This document shows, piece after piece, positions 37,187 to 45,783 of a stretch of 64,000 bases of DNA. The notes below the pieces were generated by a model. That model saw nothing but the letters and a program-made list of their open reading frames with translations, ran no database searches and was not told the origin of the DNA. The position numbers and the translations under genes are program-made. The stretch lies in assembly GCF_003268635.1 (NCBI RefSeq), contig NZ_CP029639.1, positions 600,501-664,500 of the forward strand, given 5' to 3'. Origin of the DNA: Paenibacillus sp. DCT19 (GTDB lineage Bacteria > Bacillota > Bacilli > Paenibacillales > Paenibacillaceae). How positions within the stretch are numbered: position 1 is the first letter of the stretch; each line of letters starts with the position of its first letter.

Positions 37187-37519
37187 ATGGCAACTTTTGA
37201 TGACTTTCTAAAACTGGATCTTCGTGTGGGAACAATTATTAATGCAGAATTCTTTGCAAAAGCTAAAGTCCCGGCGATCAAACTTGAAATTGATTTTGGT
37301 TCAGACATTGGTATTAAGTCCTCCAGCGCACAAATCACAAAAAGATATACAGCTGAAGAAATTATCGGTAAACAGATTGTAGCAGTTGTGAACTTTCCAC
37401 CTCGCCGAATTGCGGGATTCGATTCGGAAGTTTTGGTGCTGGGCGGAGTGCCCGAAGCAGGGGATGTTGTATTGTTAAAACCGGATTCTAATGTACCCAA
37501 TGGAACACAAATCGGATAA
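37187..37519 (+). CDS. csaA: CsaA-type tRNA-binding-fold protein
   Basis: Product of 110 aa with TTGGAGGAATG upstream. The whole chain is one OB-fold EMAP-II/tRNA-binding domain: FDDFLKLDLRVGTIINAEFF, then SSAQITKRYTAE and VVNFPPRRIAGFDSEVLVLG. CsaA proteins act as export chaperone-like dimers. It lies just upstream of the ArsR gene but ends before its promoter. Confidence 0.95.
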   Translation: MATFDDFLKLDLRVGTIINAEFFAKAKVPAIKLEIDFGSDIGIKSSSAQITKRYTAEEIIGKQIVAVVNFPPRRIAGFDSEVLVLGGVPEAGDVVLLKPDSNVPNGTQIG

Positions 37520-37566
37520 ATTAACTGAAGCCCACCAGAGGATTACTACTTTGGTGGGTTATTTAA

Positions 37567-37594
37567 TTGACATATCGAGAAAAAACGATATACT
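37567..37594 (+). promoter_or_regulatory. SigA promoter of the ArsR gene with overlapping operator
   Basis: TTGACA (37567-37572), a 16-base spacer, TATACT (37589-37594). The arms ATATCG (37572-37577) and CGATAT (37586-37591) form an inverted repeat in the spacer. Transcription would start about seven bases after the -10 box, at or next to the ATG at 37602, so the mRNA is leaderless. Confidence 0.8.
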
Positions 37595-37601
37595 AAGTTT
37601 C

Positions 37602-37916
37602 ATGGAATTAATCGATGTATTTAAAGCTTTATCGAATGAGACTCGTCTAAACATTCTGAAGTGGTTGAAGGAGCCGGAGCTGCACTTTCCTAAACAAGGC
37701 GCACACATTCCGAAGGAGGAGAATTTTGATGGTGGAGTGTGCGTAGGTGATATTCAAGAAAAAGCTAAGGTTTCCCAGTCTACAGTATCCCACTATTTAA
37801 ACATAATGCAAAAGGCGGGTTTACTGGAATCTGTACGTTATGGTCAGTGGACGTATTATAGGCGAAATGAAAGTTTTATTCGAGAAGTAATTGAATTTAT
37901 GGAAATAGAAATCTAA
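37602..37916 (+). CDS. ArsR-family transcriptional regulator
   Basis: Product of 104 aa from the ATG at 37602 (MELIDVFKALSNETRLNIL); the upstream frame to 37491 overlaps csaA and crosses the promoter. There is no ribosome binding site, which agrees with a leaderless start. The winged helix reads DIQEKAKVSQSTVSHYLNIMQKAGLL. Cysteine is scarce (only GGVCVGD), so a metal-sensor role is unlikely. It most likely represses its own gene and the DMT pair downstream through the shared operator. Confidence 0.88.
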   Translation: MELIDVFKALSNETRLNILKWLKEPELHFPKQGAHIPKEENFDGGVCVGDIQEKAKVSQSTVSHYLNIMQKAGLLESVRYGQWTYYRRNESFIREVIEFMEIEI

Positions 37917-37950
37917 AAAAATAAAACTAACCATTTTTTTTGTTCTAATT

Positions 37951-37969
37951 TATCGATTATTCTCGATAT
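37951..37969 (+). promoter_or_regulatory. Second ArsR operator, upstream of the DMT pair
   Basis: TATCGATTATTCTCGATAT matches the reverse complement of the operator in the arsR promoter in 17 of 19 positions. It lies about 65 bases before the first DMT gene. Confidence 0.8.
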
Positions 37970-38033
37970 CTAAATTAACAATAAATTATCATGATCCGGC
38001 ATGGATCAGGTTCAAAAATAGGAGATGACGTGC

Positions 38034-38468
38034 GTGAAGAAAATAATTTTTTATATGATTGCCATTTTTACTGGAGCTTTACTCAGTCTTGAGGGAGCTT
38101 TATATGGCAAGCTAGGGGAACAGGTTGGGACGTTGGAGACGAACTTTTATAACTTCTTTATGGGAGCAATCATTGCGCTTATCCTTCTTATTTTTTTTGG
38201 ACGAGGCAACTTAAGACAAATTACCACATTTCCTAAATGGAATCTAATTGGCGGTGTTTTGGGTGTTACGTACTTATTGGCCTTGGTTATTGGTGTTCCT
38301 ATTGTAGGTGTGGGAATTTCCATGATTGCGATTGTTGTAGGACAGATGGTTACCAGCATGTTGATTGATCATTTTGGTTGGCTCGGAAGTACTCGTAAAC
38401 GGATTGGTTCTAAACGAGTGGCTGCTTTGATACTCATGTTGGCTGCACTGGTATTTACTTTATTTTAA
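38034..38468 (+). CDS. Small DMT transporter subunit, YdcZ family (first of a pair)
   Basis: Product of 144 aa from a GTG at 38034 (GGAG nine bases before; the ATG at 38025 overlaps it). Four or five membrane helices with the short conserved stretch of YdcZ/DUF606 permeases (LSLEGALYGKLGEQVG, GQMVTSMLIDHFGWLG). Such proteins work as heterodimers of two half-size subunits; the next gene is the partner. Confidence 0.88.
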   Translation: MKKIIFYMIAIFTGALLSLEGALYGKLGEQVGTLETNFYNFFMGAIIALILLIFFGRGNLRQITTFPKWNLIGGVLGVTYLLALVIGVPIVGVGISMIAIVVGQMVTSMLIDHFGWLGSTRKRIGSKRVAALILMLAALVFTLF

Positions 38469-38488
38469 GTAAGAAGGAGAATTTTATT

Positions 38489-38956
38489 ATGGGAATTGGA
38501 TTATTAATTGTAATTGTGACGTTGATAGGTGGTGCTGTGCTTGGAGCCCAATCTTCCCTAAATGGTAAGATCAGTCGCACAATTGGACTTTTAGAAACAG
38601 TATTTTTTACCTTTGCCTCTGGCGCCTTAGTTTTAGCGGTGCTCGTTGTTTTTTTTGGAAGTGGACATCTTTTTGATCTTATTCATGCACCAAAGCTGCA
38701 GTTGGCAGCTGTTTTCTTAGGATTTGGTTACCTATTCTTATCAACATTTTCTGTAAATATGATTGGAGTTACTCCTGCCAACCTAACTGCAATTGTTGGA
38801 CAACTGTTAGCAGGATTTGTGATAGATGCTATGGGTCTCTTCGGTAGTGAAATCATCAACTTCTCGTGGCAACGAGGCGTTTCACTTGTACTGATGTTAG
38901 TTGCACTGGCGCTGATTTTTAGTGAAAAAACAGGTAGAGTCGAGAGTGTAAAATAA
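38489..38956 (+). CDS. Small DMT transporter subunit, YdcZ family (second of a pair)
   Basis: Product of 155 aa with AAGAAGGAGAA upstream. It has five membrane helices and motifs homologous to the preceding subunit (GAQSSLNGKISRTIG, GQLLAGFVIDAMGLFG). The two genes are 20 bases apart and form one operon under the ArsR operator. A strong terminator follows. Confidence 0.88.
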   Translation: MGIGLLIVIVTLIGGAVLGAQSSLNGKISRTIGLLETVFFTFASGALVLAVLVVFFGSGHLFDLIHAPKLQLAAVFLGFGYLFLSTFSVNMIGVTPANLTAIVGQLLAGFVIDAMGLFGSEIINFSWQRGVSLVLMLVALALIFSEKTGRVESVK

Positions 38957-39043
38957 AGTCGGATTTTATCGTGAATATCTGGGAACAACAGCAGCGGGAA
39001 GTCGAAACGTTCACCGGAGTCACGTTAATTCCAATATAAAAAA

Positions 39044-39076
39044 TGGAGCCATTGTCTAAAACAATGGCTCCTTCTT
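39044..39076. terminator. Bidirectional terminator
   Basis: GGAGCCATTG pairs with CAATGGCTCC; A-run on the left and TTCTTT on the right. Confidence 0.85.
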
Positions 39077-39086
39077 TATGAAATGA

Positions 39087-39557
39087 CTATTTTGATAAAC
39101 TTGATGGAACATCAGGATCAGTCGGGTTTTCATCATTTAAGGTTTTACCTAAGAGCAACGAATTGGGATAATTTTTAGAAAATTCTGCTTCATCTACTTT
39201 TAAAAAAAACTTGCCTTCAAAAATCAGTTGATTCGTATTAGGCTCGATTTCATCTATAGTTCTTGCGATCTCCGATTCCTTAAAGATACTTTGTTCATCT
39301 GCTCGGACGAACATGCCATCAGGTGTATAGAATTGAGTAGAATACCCGTTTGCGATTTTTGATTCTACGGATTCTACGTTTTTTACGGGTTCTTCGAATT
39401 TCACGTTATTTTTTGAAATATTCGTGTTAACAGGGATTCCATCTGTCTTATTTTCGGCTTCCGCTTCTGGATAGGTGTCCGCTTGTGAATTGGATAGTAA
39501 GGTTACTCCTGAAATAATAGTCATTGCAAAGGCTATTAAATATATTTTTTTGAACAT
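39087..39557 (-). CDS. Exported protein of unknown function
   Basis: Product of 156 aa from the ATG at 39557 (GGGTGGGGAC upstream); the frame extends to 39575. A signal peptide (FKKIYLIAFAMTIISGVTLL) precedes an acidic, hydrophilic body with FYTPDGMFVRADE and FEGKFFLKVDE. No membrane anchor or lipobox. No family recognised. Confidence 0.7.
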   Translation of the reverse strand: MFKKIYLIAFAMTIISGVTLLSNSQADTYPEAEAENKTDGIPVNTNISKNNVKFEEPVKNVESVESKIANGYSTQFYTPDGMFVRADEQSIFKESEIARTIDEIEPNTNQLIFEGKFFLKVDEAEFSKNYPNSLLLGKTLNDENPTDPDVPSSLSK

Positions 39558-39758
39558 AATGTCCCCACCCTTCATACCAACAATTATTTCCTACTTTATA
39601 ACGGTATATTCAGTAAAGTAGTAAGAGCCTATTTCGTTTTGCTGTGCAACTGGTTTCCAAAAGGATAATAACGCAGAATCCCGACTCATAGCGAGCATAA
39701 TGGAGCCAAACGGTCTACTGCTATCGACTACTAGACGGGTCATGAATTAATAACACAA

Positions 39759-39789
39759 AGAAAGCAGCTGATCAACTTGATCGTCTGCT
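39759..39789 (+). repeat. Dispersed hairpin repeat, copy B
   Basis: AAAGCAGCTGATC, loop AACTT, GATCGTCTGCTTT, then TTATTCAGTTAACCTG. Same element as copies A and C. Confidence 0.75.
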
Positions 39790-39863
39790 TTTTATTCAGT
39801 TAACCTGTTTGTACGCTGACAAGAAATTGATAATTGTTTATAAAATGATTATATGCTAACATG

Positions 39864-39877
39864 TGTTAACGATAACA
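39864..39877 (+). promoter_or_regulatory. LacI-type operator of the lacI gene
   Basis: TGTTAACGATAACA is a palindrome with one mismatch. The same box occurs perfectly at 40977-40990 and 42434-42447, upstream of the MATE and acetyltransferase genes. Confidence 0.8.
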
Positions 39878-39900
39878 TATTTGATATGGGGACTGACGAG

Positions 39901-40911
39901 ATGAATATCAAAATGACCGATATTGCTAAAAAAGCGGGTGTGTCACTAGCAACTGTCGGTAGAGTTTTGCACAATAACGGTTATGTTTCTAAGGAGAAAC
40001 GTAAAATGATTGAACAAATCATTAAAGAAACGGGGTATGTGCCAAACAAAATAGCTCAGGGTTTGAAGGCAAGTCGGAGTAACATTTTTGGGCATCTAAC
40101 TCTTTTTAACGATAACATGCAGTATAAAGGAATCAGCTCAGCTATTAACACATCGGCAGTTGAGAAGGGATATCAGGTCCTTACTTTAACTTATCATGAG
40201 GATTCAGGAGAAGAAGAGCATCAGATTAATGAATTAATTGGCCACCGTGTAGAAGGGGTATTTATTACATCTAACTGTTCAATTCCAGAAAAATTAATTA
40301 GTAGGTTAAGTGAAGAGCAAATTCCTGTAGTTATGATAGAGCGTACCTATGATATGCCACATGTAGACCGAATTGTGGTCAATGATTATTTGGGTTCACA
40401 GGGTGCGGTGCTTCATTTTATTGAAAAAGGGCACCGACGAATAGGATTCATTGGATCAGAGCTTACTCAGCAAGTCGAGATTGATCGTTATCAAGGTTAT
40501 CTAAAAGCTCTGGAAGAAGTGAATGTAATACCTAATAAAGATTGGATTAAGCACATGCCGGACTATTCATTAGACTTTGGACGTCAAGCAATGAATGAGC
40601 TATTGAACAGCAATAGTCCGCCTTCAGCCGTTTTCATGACTTCAGATATCTTTGCTTGCGGAGTACTGCAAACTCTATACGATCAGAAGTTAAGAGTTCC
40701 CGAGGATATATCATTAATAGGCTATGACAATACACTATCAGCCCTGCTTTCTCCACCCCTTACTTCTGTGGGTTTACCGTACAATGAAATAGGTGAACAT
40801 GCTGTAGAGTTGCTGCTAAGAAGAACTAAGGACTTTTCTTACGAGTCCTGCACAATTGAAGTTGAACCATTTTTGATGGATCGAAGAACAGTATCGGACT
40901 TAAGTATGTAG
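39901..40911 (+). CDS. LacI-family transcriptional regulator
   Basis: Product of 336 aa from the ATG at 39901; the frame extends to 39853 across the operator. The HTH reads MTDIAKKAGVSLATVGRVL, with a hinge helix about residues 48-58. A periplasmic-binding-like effector domain follows (VEGVFITSNC, ENG-HRRIGFIGSE). The regulator likely represses itself and the two downstream targets, which share its palindrome. The ligand may be a compound exported or acetylated by those targets. Confidence 0.93.
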   Translation: MNIKMTDIAKKAGVSLATVGRVLHNNGYVSKEKRKMIEQIIKETGYVPNKIAQGLKASRSNIFGHLTLFNDNMQYKGISSAINTSAVEKGYQVLTLTYHEDSGEEEHQINELIGHRVEGVFITSNCSIPEKLISRLSEEQIPVVMIERTYDMPHVDRIVVNDYLGSQGAVLHFIEKGHRRIGFIGSELTQQVEIDRYQGYLKALEEVNVIPNKDWIKHMPDYSLDFGRQAMNELLNSNSPPSAVFMTSDIFACGVLQTLYDQKLRVPEDISLIGYDNTLSALLSPPLTSVGLPYNEIGEHAVELLLRRTKDFSYESCTIEVEPFLMDRRTVSDLSM

Positions 40912-40939
40912 ATATTAGTGAAATTATATATAAAAAAGG

Positions 40940-40966
40940 ATCTCTCAATACGGAGTGATTTTTTTT
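40940..40966 (+). terminator. Terminator of lacI
   Basis: ATCTCTC and GAGTGAT pair with one mismatch around AATACG and are followed by eight T. It separates lacI from the MATE gene. Confidence 0.6.
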
Positions 40967-40971
40967 AGGCC

Positions 40972-40993
40972 AATGTGTTAACGTTAACACATT
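40972..40993 (+). promoter_or_regulatory. LacI-type operator of the MATE gene
   Basis: A perfect 22-bp palindrome centred on TTAACGTTAA. It lies 40 bases before the TTG start of the MATE gene and includes the 14-bp core TGTTAACGTTAACA. Confidence 0.85.
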
Positions 40994-41032
40994 TCGGCAA
41001 TCAAATTCCAACACTATTCGAGGAGACTAAAA

Positions 41033-42421
41033 TTGAATACCTTAACAAAAGGAAGCCCTATCAAAGTCATTATCATGTTTACTTTACCACTTCTTCTAGG
41101 AAACATATTCCAACAATTATATAGCTTTATTGATGCTTTAATTGTAGGCAGAATCCTAGGTGTCGATGCATTGGCAGCTGTCGGAGCTACAATTAGTCTA
41201 ACATCTCTTGTTCTTGGGATCGCTTTTGGAATTAGTGCGGGACTGGCTATTCCTACTGCTCAGGCTTTTGGAGCTAAAGATCATGTACGAATACGGAAAA
41301 GTTTCGTCGCTAGTATCTGGATAACCATTTTCGTAACACTTATTATTACTCTTTTAGCTTACTCACTGACATTTCCACTGCTTCGTTTAATGCAGACACC
41401 TGAAGAAATTATTTCTGATTCTGCAGCTTTTATACAGATCATTTTCCTTGGATTTGGGGCTTCAATGTCATTCAATCTTTTAAGTAATCAAATACGTGCT
41501 TTAGGGGATTCACGAACACCCTTGATTTTTCTGATAATCTCATGTGTTATAAATGTTATCTTAGACTTTTGGCTCATTCTAGGTTTTCATATGGGAGTAC
41601 CTGGGGCGGCTTTAGCTACTGTAATATCTCAGTTATTCTCTACTGTCTGTTGTGTATTTTATATTAGAAAGAGGATTCCTTTACTGAATATTACGTTTAA
41701 AGATCTGTCCTTGGATTGGTCCGTTATTCGTAATCATTTAGGGGTCTCATTACCGATGGGATTTCAACAATCTATTATTGCGATAGGCCATATTATCCTA
41801 CAAACTATGCTTAATACCTTAGGTACAACTGCTGTAGCGGCATATACTGCAGCTAGCCGAATTGATCAATTAGCTATACTGCCATCCGTTTCGTTCGGGG
41901 TTGCAATGGCGACATTCACAGCGCAAAATTATGGGGCAAAGGAATTTGGCCGTATTCGAAAGGGAGTTCATCAAGCGATGATTCTCAACTGTACGATATC
42001 TGCTATTATTGGCGGGTTAATCATCATTTTTGGTAGACCGTTAGTTAATATTTTTGTAGGCAATGATCAACCTATGGTTACTGAATTGGCACAAACATAT
42101 TTTTATTTCAATGCAAGTATGTACTGGTTTTTAGCCATATTATTTACAATCCGTTTTACGTTACAAGGACTAGGACAAAAACTTATCCCTACATTAGCTG
42201 GAGTTTTTGAACTCATTGCCCGCATTATTGCTGGATTAATTCTTATACCCTTATGGGGGTTTACTGGGGCAGCTTTAGATAGTCCACTTGCATGGATTGG
42301 ATCAGTGCTGGTATTGGTCTTCAGTTTTTTCCCTACCATGTCATCTCTGAAAAAGAAGGAAAAAGATCAATTACACATCAGACCATCCAAGAACCATTCG
42401 CAATACACTTCAGAAGTCTGA
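41033..42421 (+). CDS. MATE-family efflux transporter
   Basis: Product of 462 aa starting with TTG after GAGGAGAC. Twelve membrane helices; the N-terminal segment GNIFQQLYSFIDALIVGRILG and the second-half repeat are typical of the NorM/MepA branch. It exports cationic or other drugs in exchange for Na+ or H+. The 22-bp LacI operator lies in front of it. Confidence 0.94.
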   Translation: MNTLTKGSPIKVIIMFTLPLLLGNIFQQLYSFIDALIVGRILGVDALAAVGATISLTSLVLGIAFGISAGLAIPTAQAFGAKDHVRIRKSFVASIWITIFVTLIITLLAYSLTFPLLRLMQTPEEIISDSAAFIQIIFLGFGASMSFNLLSNQIRALGDSRTPLIFLIISCVINVILDFWLILGFHMGVPGAALATVISQLFSTVCCVFYIRKRIPLLNITFKDLSLDWSVIRNHLGVSLPMGFQQSIIAIGHIILQTMLNTLGTTAVAAYTAASRIDQLAILPSVSFGVAMATFTAQNYGAKEFGRIRKGVHQAMILNCTISAIIGGLIIIFGRPLVNIFVGNDQPMVTELAQTYFYFNASMYWFLAILFTIRFTLQGLGQKLIPTLAGVFELIARIIAGLILIPLWGFTGAALDSPLAWIGSVLVLVFSFFPTMSSLKKKEKDQLHIRPSKNHSQYTSEV

Positions 42422-42433
42422 GTATATATCATA

Positions 42434-42447
42434 TGTTAACGTTAACA
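42434..42447 (+). promoter_or_regulatory. LacI-type operator of the acetyltransferase gene
   Basis: TGTTAACGTTAACA, a perfect 14-bp palindrome, 79 bases before the acetyltransferase start. Confidence 0.85.
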
Positions 42448-42525
42448 GGATTATATTAAGCTGCAGAATTCTTTTTTGATTTCTTTCGGGGATAAAGTTG
42501 AATAATCTATTTAAGGAGAATTTTT

Positions 42526-43086
42526 ATGAAAACAGAGATGGAGAAGTACCTTGCTGGTGAAGAATTTTGTTTTTTAGATCCTGAGATTGCTTCTATGAAA
42601 GAACATGCCACTCGTTTATGTAGGAGATTTAATGAAATTGACACCGCAAATATCCAACAGCAGCGTGAAGTAATCCTCGAATTATTTGGTTCATGTGGCA
42701 GCGGAGTCTTTATGCAGCCTCCGTTTAATTGCGATGTAGGTAAGAATATACATGTTGGAGAAGATTTTTTAACCAATTACAATGTCACCATTCTAGATGT
42801 TGATAAGGTAACCATTGGAGATTACTGTATGATTGGACCAAATAGTATTATTTCTACTGTAAATCATCCACTGTCTGCCAAGGGGAGAAGAGAAAAATTG
42901 TCCATTACAAAGCCTGTTATCATTGGCAATGATGTTTGGATTGGGGCAAATTGCGTGATTCTCCCAGGTGTAACTATTGGAGACAACGTAATTGTTGGTG
43001 CGGGTGCTGTTGTTTCTAAAGATGTTCCTGATAATTGTGTTGTAGGAGGCGTACCTGCAAAGATAATTAAAGAGCTTGAGGTATAG
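42526..43086 (+). CDS. Sugar/maltose O-acetyltransferase, left-handed beta-helix
   Basis: Product of 186 aa with AAGGAGAATTTTT upstream. An N-terminal maltose acetyltransferase segment ([18 protein letters not shown]) precedes hexapeptide repeats ([34 protein letters not shown]). Catalytic His lies in TVNHPLS. It acetylates a sugar or a similar alcohol with acetyl-CoA. It shares its regulator with the MATE exporter, which suggests detoxification by acetylation and export. Confidence 0.93.
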   Translation: MKTEMEKYLAGEEFCFLDPEIASMKEHATRLCRRFNEIDTANIQQQREVILELFGSCGSGVFMQPPFNCDVGKNIHVGEDFLTNYNVTILDVDKVTIGDYCMIGPNSIISTVNHPLSAKGRREKLSITKPVIIGNDVWIGANCVILPGVTIGDNVIVGAGAVVSKDVPDNCVVGGVPAKIIKELEV

Positions 43087-43397
43087 CTTTACTTATACCT
43101 GTAAAGCTGATTACCAGAACAGATTTTAGCCGAAAACATGACTGTTAATGCATTAAACTAATGGGATACGCTAACTTAATAATAACACCAAGAAAGCAGC
43201 TGATCTAAGTGATGGCTGCTTTTATTTAACTAACTTAACAAAAATGGAAGTGAGTCAATACTGGATGCAGTTCAGTATATACAAGGCGGTCAGCAATTAG
43301 TAACAAAAGCTCAACTGACGGGCAGTTAAGCTCCTTAATAACATAATAGACAGCGACAACCCCAATAGTCTCCGTTACAATAAACGCATTCTTGACC
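43087..43397. other. Intergenic stretch with repeat copy C
   Basis: No gene. Repeat copy C (43193-43222) follows GCTAACTTAATAATAACACC. A short open frame before 43330 (LDAVQYIQGGQQLVTKAQLTGS) looks like a fragment of a lost gene, ending at an ACGGGCAGTTAA piece of the same repeat. Confidence 0.45.
43193..43222 (+). repeat. Dispersed hairpin repeat, copy C
   Basis: AAAGCAGCTGATC, loop TAAGT, GATGGCTGCTTT, then TATTTAACTAAC. Same element as copies A and B. Confidence 0.75.
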
Positions 43398-44828
43398 TCA
43401 TTCTAACGTAGGTGTATTTCTGGCCTTCTTTTTATTAGTAAGGCACAGGCTAGGGATAAAGATCAGCGCTAAGATGATCGTAGCCACAAGAAAAGCAATA
43501 TGGTACCCTTGCAATTGATGTGCAATCGTTGGATGTAAGCCTTGTAGAGCCGTTGCAACAGACGTTGCAATAATTGCTGAGCCAAAGCTTGAACCCAGAT
43601 TTTCAATGATATTGATGCCAACGCCTGCCTCAGGAAGCTGTTTGCTGTCGAGTCCAGTGTAGGCTTCACTCATCAATGGAAGACTAATGCCTCCAACGCT
43701 GACGCCACGAATGAACAGGATGACCGAAATCCAGATCATACTCGTCGTATCCGAGATGAAAATGAAGGGAATAGAACCGATAAGGGAAAGAACAAGACTG
43801 ACAATTAGTACATATTTTGCACCAACTCTATCAATCATTTTTCCAATGAAAGGCCGAGTGATTAGCATACCAACGCCTTGGGGAATGAGTGCAACTGCCG
43901 TTTGAATTACTGTGAAGTCTCGAAAGGTCTGAAAGAACAGGGGGAGTATCAACATCGGACCCATAATAGCGATATTGGCTAAGAATAGCCCCGCGCTTGA
44001 TGCTGCAAAGTTTCTGTGTGCAAACAAATTCATAGGCAGAACGGTTTGATTGTTTTTAAGACGATTATAAACGAGATAAATGATAGCCAAAGCAAGGCCA
44101 ATCCCCATCCACAAGATCGTTTCGTGATTATTAAAAGTAGCATGATCTGCTGCTTTGGTAATTCCATAAATTAAAGCTACACTCATAGAGGATAAAACGA
44201 TAATTCCAACTAGATCGAGCTTGCTCTCTTTGTTGAAGGGTTCAAAGTCTGGAATCTTTCTGATCATTAATGGCGTGGAGATCAATACAATGAACACGTT
44301 AATGAAAAAGATCCATTGCCAAGATGCTGCCTGAACGATGAATCCACCGATGATTGGTCCCAAGATAGGGCCAAAGATCATAGGTGTACTCACAATAGCC
44401 ATGACTCTGCCTAAATATTGTTGTCCCGTTGTTTTAACTAAGAGGGTGAACATCAATGTCGTAATGACTCCGGCACTGAATCCTTGAAGTAAACGGAATA
44501 GGATGAAGCTTGAAATATCCCAGCTAACGCCGACTAAGACCGAAATCACGCCAAAAGCAATTACAGCCCCAACGAAAACCTTCTTGCCGTTAAATGTATT
44601 CATGAGCCAGCCAGATACAGGAACTGCAATCGCAAGGGCTAAAATATATCCAGTGATGGCCCATTGGATGGTATCCAATGTGGTATGGTAATCCTTTGTT
44701 AGTTGATTTACAGCAATGTTCACCATGGTAGAGTCTAGCATAGGAGCAATGGCTCCTAGCGCAATCGCCCAAGCAGTGATAAGAATATGTTTGGGTATTC
44801 CAGGTTCCTTTACGTTGTCTGATGTCAT
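43398..44828 (-). CDS. MFS drug transporter, DHA2 (EmrB/QacA) type
   Basis: Product of 476 aa from the ATG at 44828 (AAAGGAGC upstream; the frame extends to 44903 through the promoter). Fourteen membrane helices; motif D-type LDSTMVNIAVNQLTKDY in helix 1 and RLLQGFSAGVITTLMF are family-typical. Proton-coupled export of hydrophobic drugs. It is controlled by the MarR-type gene just upstream. Confidence 0.93.
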   Translation of the reverse strand: MTSDNVKEPGIPKHILITAWAIALGAIAPMLDSTMVNIAVNQLTKDYHTTLDTIQWAITGYILALAIAVPVSGWLMNTFNGKKVFVGAVIAFGVISVLVGVSWDISSFILFRLLQGFSAGVITTLMFTLLVKTTGQQYLGRVMAIVSTPMIFGPILGPIIGGFIVQAASWQWIFFINVFIVLISTPLMIRKIPDFEPFNKESKLDLVGIIVLSSMSVALIYGITKAADHATFNNHETILWMGIGLALAIIYLVYNRLKNNQTVLPMNLFAHRNFAASSAGLFLANIAIMGPMLILPLFFQTFRDFTVIQTAVALIPQGVGMLITRPFIGKMIDRVGAKYVLIVSLVLSLIGSIPFIFISDTTSMIWISVILFIRGVSVGGISLPLMSEAYTGLDSKQLPEAGVGINIIENLGSSFGSAIIATSVATALQGLHPTIAHQLQGYHIAFLVATIILALIFIPSLCLTNKKKARNTPTLE

Positions 44829-44848
44829 ATTATGCTCCTTTAAAATGA

Positions 44849-44901
44849 ATTTTGTTTCCTCGTCAACTAAAAATCTACTCTTATTTTGTTTCCTTGTCAA
44901 C
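44849..44901 (-). promoter_or_regulatory. MFS promoter with tandem MarR boxes
   Basis: Read on the minus strand: TTGACA (44900-44895), a 17-base spacer and TAGATT (44877-44872). A 19-bp box occurs twice: ATTTTGTTTCCTTGTCAAC (44883-44901) over the -35, and ATTTTGTTTCCTCGTCAAC (44849-44867) just downstream of the -10. They differ in one base. MarR binding here would block transcription. Confidence 0.8.
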
Positions 44902-44917
44902 AATAATTAGAGAATAA

Positions 44918-44956
44918 AAAAAGCACCCGTTTCTCTAAAGAGAAGGTTGCTCTTGG
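44918..44956 (-). terminator. Terminator of the MarR gene
   Basis: On the minus strand a hairpin pairs AGCAACC-TTCTCT with AGAGAA-CGGGTGCT, followed by TTTTTTT. Confidence 0.8.
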
Positions 44957-44977
44957 TTTTAACTCATTTTATTGGTT

Positions 44978-45448
44978 TTACTTCGTTAGATCTAAACCTT
45001 GTTTGTCTATTTCCATATCCAAATGTTTGCTGTACACTTCAATGAAGTTCAGCATTTTATCATATTGTTCTTCAGTTACATGATTAAATACAGATTCATC
45101 TCTCTCTTGAAACTCTGTATGAAGTTTCTCATGAATGTCATATATGGTTCTGCCTTGCTCGGTTAGTCTAAAAAAGACTTCCTTCTTATTATTTGCTTTT
45201 TGATAATCTTCGATCAGACCCTTTTCGATGAGCTTCTTCGTTAATTTACTTATGGCACCCTTGGTCATATACAGGGATTCTGCCAGCTTGGTTACGTTGG
45301 AATCTACATTTTTCTCTATAAATTCAATGCAATGGACTTCAGAAGGCTTATATCCTTTAAGACTACTTTCCATCTTCGATTTATTAATCCAAACCAATTT
45401 GTTGAATAAGTCCCTGAAATCCATCATGACCTGTTCTTGCTTGTTCAT
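44978..45448 (-). CDS. MarR-family transcriptional regulator
   Basis: Product of 156 aa. The winged helix reads VTKLAESLYMTKGAISKLTKKLIEKGLI, with a DRR-like wing (NNKKEVFFRLTEQGR). It precedes the MFS gene and probably binds the two boxes there. Confidence 0.93.
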   Translation of the reverse strand: MNKQEQVMMDFRDLFNKLVWINKSKMESSLKGYKPSEVHCIEFIEKNVDSNVTKLAESLYMTKGAISKLTKKLIEKGLIEDYQKANNKKEVFFRLTEQGRTIYDIHEKLHTEFQERDESVFNHVTEEQYDKMLNFIEVYSKHLDMEIDKQGLDLTK

Positions 45449-45612
45449 GGTTAGTCACCCCATATGAGTTATTTCCTAAGATAAACTATAACCTTTTATG
45501 ATTTAAAATCAAATCGCGTCACCAACATGAACATGGATGGCAAACAATTCAACAACATGCTCTGATATAATAGCAGTTAGCAGCTATCTATTTTCTGTGG
45601 AGGTGAGGCCAT

Positions 45613-45729
45613 TGAAAACAATCGGGGTAGGATTCTTATATGCATGGCTCTATGCAAAGCCAGTGAAGGATATGGCAATGCTTTGCATAGAGATTAGCAA
45701 CAACCCAATTGCCAACAACGAGTTGTAAT
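45613..45729 (+). CDS. Possible 38-aa leader ORF
   Basis: A TTG start with GGAGGTGAGG upstream would encode MKTIGVGFLYAWLYAKPVKD... and end at 45729. The codons cover a perfect 13-bp inverted repeat CTCTATGCAAAGC (45648-45660)/GCTTTGCATAGAG (45680-45692). Such a translated hairpin just upstream of another gene resembles an attenuation leader. The composition alone does not show a function. Confidence 0.4.
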
Positions 45730-45783
45730 ATTCTACGAACTGGCTTTGCACCTTATTGATTTATTAAATAAGGAGTGAGGCAC

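Larger units (their letters stand above)
39558..39900. other. Intergenic stretch with repeat copy B and LacI operator
   Basis: No gene. The hairpin repeat copy B is at 39759-39789. The lacI promoter region follows, with TTGATA (39825-39830) as the best -35 and TTATAT or TATATG as -10 (spacing 18-19), and the operator at 39864-39877. Confidence 0.5.
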
